Of a stretch of 64,000 bases of DNA, positions 61,692 to 64,000 are shown piece by piece (the first letter of the stretch is position 1; every line of letters begins with the position of its first letter). Location of the stretch: NCBI RefSeq assembly GCF_020271745.1, contig NZ_CP084296.1, positions 496,001-560,000 of the forward strand, read 5' to 3'. The notes under the pieces were generated by a model. It was not told where the DNA came from and ran no database searches. It worked only from the letters and a program-made list of their open reading frames with translations. The DNA comes from Providencia alcalifaciens. GTDB taxonomy: Bacteria; Pseudomonadota; Gammaproteobacteria; Enterobacterales; Enterobacteriaceae. A program made the translations under genes and the position numbers.

Positions 61692-62302
61692 GGCACATTC
61701 CTTAGTAGTACAGAGGAATGATAATCAAACGTTTTATTGGGCAACAAAATACTTTCAACCGTCATCGACATTTCTAAAATTTTTGCTGTGGGTTGCCAAT
61801 CAAAAGTCAGTTTATTGACTTTCACTATATTAGGGTCAAACAAAGAGTGCCAACGGGTACCATCGCAGTTTGTCACATTACGGTTAGACTCGAGCTTATT
61901 GTTATTGAGCCTAAATCCAAAAAAATCGGAATGTAATGAATGATTTTGTCCTATAACCCATTGCCCTGATAAATCTTGGTCATAGGCAAAAATAATACAG
62001 GAGTTAGCCTGATGACTTAAAAACTTAGCATTGATGGTAATGGCTTGACCTTCGCAAAGTGGTTTTGAAGGCGATTGGCTGCAATGACCTATTCGACGAA
62101 AATCTTTTTCCATATTAATCAACACCTGCCTGACCTCCCTATCCAATTGGTATTGAAAAAAAGCCTGAAATAACTGCTTAAATAACACGGGGATCGTATT
62201 CATCGCAGCAATACAGACCAAACAACTAATTAGCATCGCAATCAGCGCTTCCAACAAGGAAAAACCTTTTTCTTCTTTATGTTTTTTAGTGCCGATTAAC
62301 AT
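61688..62302 (-). CDS. ppdB: Prepilin-type protein PpdB-like
   Basis: From the ATG at 62302 the protein has 204 residues (187 in E. coli), with the start overlapping the ppdA stop by 7 bp. The leader MLIGTKKHKEEKG is followed by FSLLEALIAMLISCLVCIAA, a canonical prepilin cleavage site and helix. The globular part has Cys residues (HCSQS, LCEGQ, NSCIIF). Probably a minor pseudopilin that acts with PpdA and PpdC. A longer reading frame to 62335 would start inside ppdA. Confidence 0.88.
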   Translation of the reverse strand: MLIGTKKHKEEKGFSLLEALIAMLISCLVCIAAMNTIPVLFKQLFQAFFQYQLDREVRQVLINMEKDFRRIGHCSQSPSKPLCEGQAITINAKFLSHQANSCIIFAYDQDLSGQWVIGQNHSLHSDFFGFRLNNNKLESNRNVTNCDGTRWHSLFDPNIVKVNKLTFDWQPTAKILEMSMTVESILLPNKTFDYHSSVLLRNVP

Positions 62303-62817
62303 TTGGGCACGCCTGCTAATGTTTGTGGACTGCAACTGCGTACCCGGCCAGAAGATGAAATAATCACGGATATTTGGTCATTCTCATTATTGAGCTCAAT
62401 CCGAAACGGGCTGCTCGTCCCTTGCCTACCGTAAAAATAAATTAATTGCCTAGATGCGTACTTAAGCTTAATACTTTCAAATTTATCGCTTTTAAATTGG
62501 CTGATTTCTTGCGCAGTCTCCACATCAGTAACCGCTAAACGCCACTCTTTTGATGTGAAGCTTACCGTCATAATACGGTGCTGATTTAAATAAATGCCTT
62601 CCATTATGTTACTGTAGATAAATTCGGCGGTTTGCCTCGCTGCATCAATAAGTTGTAGACGTCTCACTTGTTGTTGCCATTGATAAAACGCAGGTAGAGC
62701 CACGATTGAACAAAGAAACAGAACAACCAGAATTTCAATTAAAGTGAATCCCTGCTCATCAGCATTACTTTTTAGCCACTTTACTTTTTCCTGTATTAAA
62801 TTCGCCTGCTCAGGCAT
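62296..62817 (-). CDS. ppdA: Prepilin-type protein PpdA-like
   Basis: 173 residues (156 in E. coli). An extended leader (about 22 residues) ends in DEQG, followed by FTLIEILVVLFLCSIVALPA, the prepilin peptidase site and N-terminal helix with Glu at +5. The C-terminal SSGRVRSCSPQTLAGVPKC has two Cys near the end, as in E. coli PpdA. First gene of the ppdA-ppdB-ygdB-ppdC series. Pseudopilin genes here have no pilin, ATPase or PilD in the window. Confidence 0.88.
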   Translation of the reverse strand: MPEQANLIQEKVKWLKSNADEQGFTLIEILVVLFLCSIVALPAFYQWQQQVRRLQLIDAARQTAEFIYSNIMEGIYLNQHRIMTVSFTSKEWRLAVTDVETAQEISQFKSDKFESIKLKYASRQLIYFYGRQGTSSPFRIELNNENDQISVIISSSGRVRSCSPQTLAGVPKC

Positions 62818-63142
62818 TTCCCTATCCCTCTCGACCGCTCTTTATGGATAAGTTTGGATAAAAATTTCACATAGCTACAGCCTTCATTTGCTCTTCTTCA
62901 TAACCCTTCCCAACAAAATGTCACTTTTGCATTTTCCTTGAATGCTTTTGGAAACCGCTTCGCAAAATTAAAAGTAGAGATAAAAAAGTACTCCCGAAAA
63001 AGGAGGGGACAGATCAGAATAGTGTTCCGGGATAAGACTAAAATTGGAAATAACGGAAGATAATGAGGGTTAAAAATAGTAACCGTTGATAGGGATATAA
63101 AGGTATGGAACAGCTTAGAAAATAGCGTGAATCGTAAAGATA
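62818..63142. other. Intergenic region between thyA and ppdA
   Basis: About 325 bp after the thyA terminator with no gene. It should hold the promoter for ppdA and the series behind it. A small CTCCC...GGAGGG inverted repeat occurs near 62990-63007. I see nothing else. Confidence 0.4.
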
Positions 63143-63184
63143 ATAAAAAATAAAGGCATAAACCGTACTCGTGCCTATGCCTTT
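63143..63184 (-). terminator. Rho-independent terminator after thyA
   Basis: A perfect 10-bp stem (TAAAGGCATA at 63151-63160, TATGCCTTTA at 63175-63184) is followed on the minus strand by TTTTTT. It starts about 20 bp after the thyA stop. Confidence 0.9.
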
Positions 63185-63202
63185 ACATCAATCCACCAGC
63201 CC

Positions 63203-64000
63203 TTAGACCGTAAATGGATATTTTATTGCTTCGTGGCACTGATATTCTTCTAAGATGAAATCATTCGTTGTTACCCACGTTTCAAGATCTTCCAAGGTTT
63301 TAATTGCAGGGTTAATCGTTAAGCTTGGAGATGGGTATGGTTCACGTTTTAATTGGACATCACGCATTAAAGGCAATTGGTTTTCATAAATATGCGCATT
63401 CACAATTTTATGATAAGCCTTACCCGCTTTGTGACCCGTAATACGCGCCATTAGTGCCAGCAAAACAAAACATTGAACCTGATTAAAGTTAAGCCCAAGA
63501 GGCACATCGCAGCTACGTTGGTATGACGTCAAATGCAGCGTATCGCCAAGTAGTGAAAACGTGTGAGTATGCATACAAGGACGTAAGCAGCCCATTTCAA
63601 ACTCACCAGGGTTATAGAAAGTCACGATTTCAGCGCGGTCATCAATACCGTTTTTCAGGTTGTTAACCACTTTCTTTAATTGGTCAAGATGAGATCCATC
63701 AGGGCGCTGCCATGAGCGACCTTGGACGCCATAAACGCGCCCCATATCATCTTCACCTTTACGATGCGGGTTATCTAACCATGCTTGGTTTTCATTAGCA
63801 TTGGCATTCCAAGTATTACAACCAATTTCACGGAACTGCGCTGCATTATCATAGCCACGCAAGTACCCTAATAACTCAGCAATAGCCGCTTTATAAAAGC
63901 TTTTGCGCGTCGTAATTAAAGGGAATTGATTATTGCCCACATCATATTCGAGGTCTGCATTAATCACGGTTAAACAGCGAACACCAGTACGCTTGTTTTC
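63203..64000 (-). CDS. thyA: Thymidylate synthase, partial at its 5' end
   Basis: 265 residues are visible and the N-terminus lies beyond the window. ThyA makes dTMP from dUMP with methylene-tetrahydrofolate. The catalytic Cys is in [19 protein letters not shown], the folate/dUMP site in [13 protein letters not shown], and the C-terminus is YPFTV. The sequence is of the longer type with [20 protein letters not shown] and [18 protein letters not shown], as in Vibrio (about 283 residues). The E. coli 264-residue type has a different N-terminal part. About 18 residues are probably missing. Confidence 0.96.
   Translation of the reverse strand, partial: ENKRTGVRCLTVINADLEYDVGNNQFPLITTRKSFYKAAIAELLGYLRGYDNAAQFREIGCNTWNANANENQAWLDNPHRKGEDDMGRVYGVQGRSWQRPDGSHLDQLKKVVNNLKNGIDDRAEIVTFYNPGEFEMGCLRPCMHTHTFSLLGDTLHLTSYQRSCDVPLGLNFNQVQCFVLLALMARITGHKAGKAYHKIVNAHIYENQLPLMRDVQLKREPYPSPSLTINPAIKTLEDLETWVTTNDFILEEYQCHEAIKYPFTV

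Noticed and set aside
61618-61943. Two plus-strand reading frames opposite ygdB and ppdB
   Set aside because: They lie antisense to well-supported pseudopilin genes and show no family features.

Overview
The window is a chromosomal segment of a moderately AT-rich enterobacterium of the order Enterobacterales. Gene content, gene order and protein sequences point to the Morganellaceae, and I infer Providencia or a close relative. That assignment rests on recognised protein families and synteny, not on a database search. Almost every gene belongs to a conserved core block.

Layout. (1) 1-2240, minus strand: an inverse autotransporter of the intimin/invasin class that resembles ZirT of Salmonella, with the start of a downstream secreted-protein gene cut by the window edge. 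(2) 2895-22462, minus strand: the long envelope and translation cluster rpsB-tsf-pyrH-frr-dxr-uppS-cdsA-rseP-bamA-skp-lpxD-fabZ-lpxA-lpxB-rnhB-dnaE-accA, preceded by the structured rpsB (S2/t44-type) leader RNA. (3) 23137-28464, plus strand: map, glnD, dapD and yaeH, diverging from rpsB. (4) 28574-33313: yqcA, truC, yqcC and syd on minus, with a VirK/YbjX-family gene and queF on plus. The VirK gene is preceded by an unusual tandem-repeat array and a good candidate PhoP box. (5) 33831-35381: a small AT-rich accessory patch holding an AcfC-like periplasmic binding protein and the wreck of a phage-type tyrosine integrase. (6) 35447-48333: ppnN, xni, rlmM, ygdD, gcvA, the GcvB sRNA, csdA-csdE, tcdA, mltA, three initiator tRNAs, amiC, and argA under two tandem ARG boxes. 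(7) 48450-64000, minus strand: an unrecognised acidic protein, recD-recB-ptrA-recC, a four-gene pseudopilin set (ppdA, ppdB, ygdB, ppdC) and thyA, cut at the right edge.

How it works together. Block 2 couples outer-membrane assembly (BamA, Skp, RseP), lipid A synthesis (LpxA, LpxB, LpxD), fatty acid and phospholipid synthesis (AccA, FabZ, CdsA) and isoprenoid carrier synthesis (Dxr, UppS) to translation factors. RecB, RecC and RecD form one repair nuclease. In E. coli K-12 blocks 2-3 lie near 4 min and blocks 4 and 6-7 near 63 min; here they abut at yaeH/yqcA.

I found no CRISPR array, complete prophage, insertion sequence or complete novel defence system. The most informative unusual items are the ZirT-like locus, the PhoP-box/tandem-repeat region before the VirK-family gene, the acfC/integrase-remnant patch, the unidentified gene between argA and recD, and the 14-bp repeat in the recD tail.
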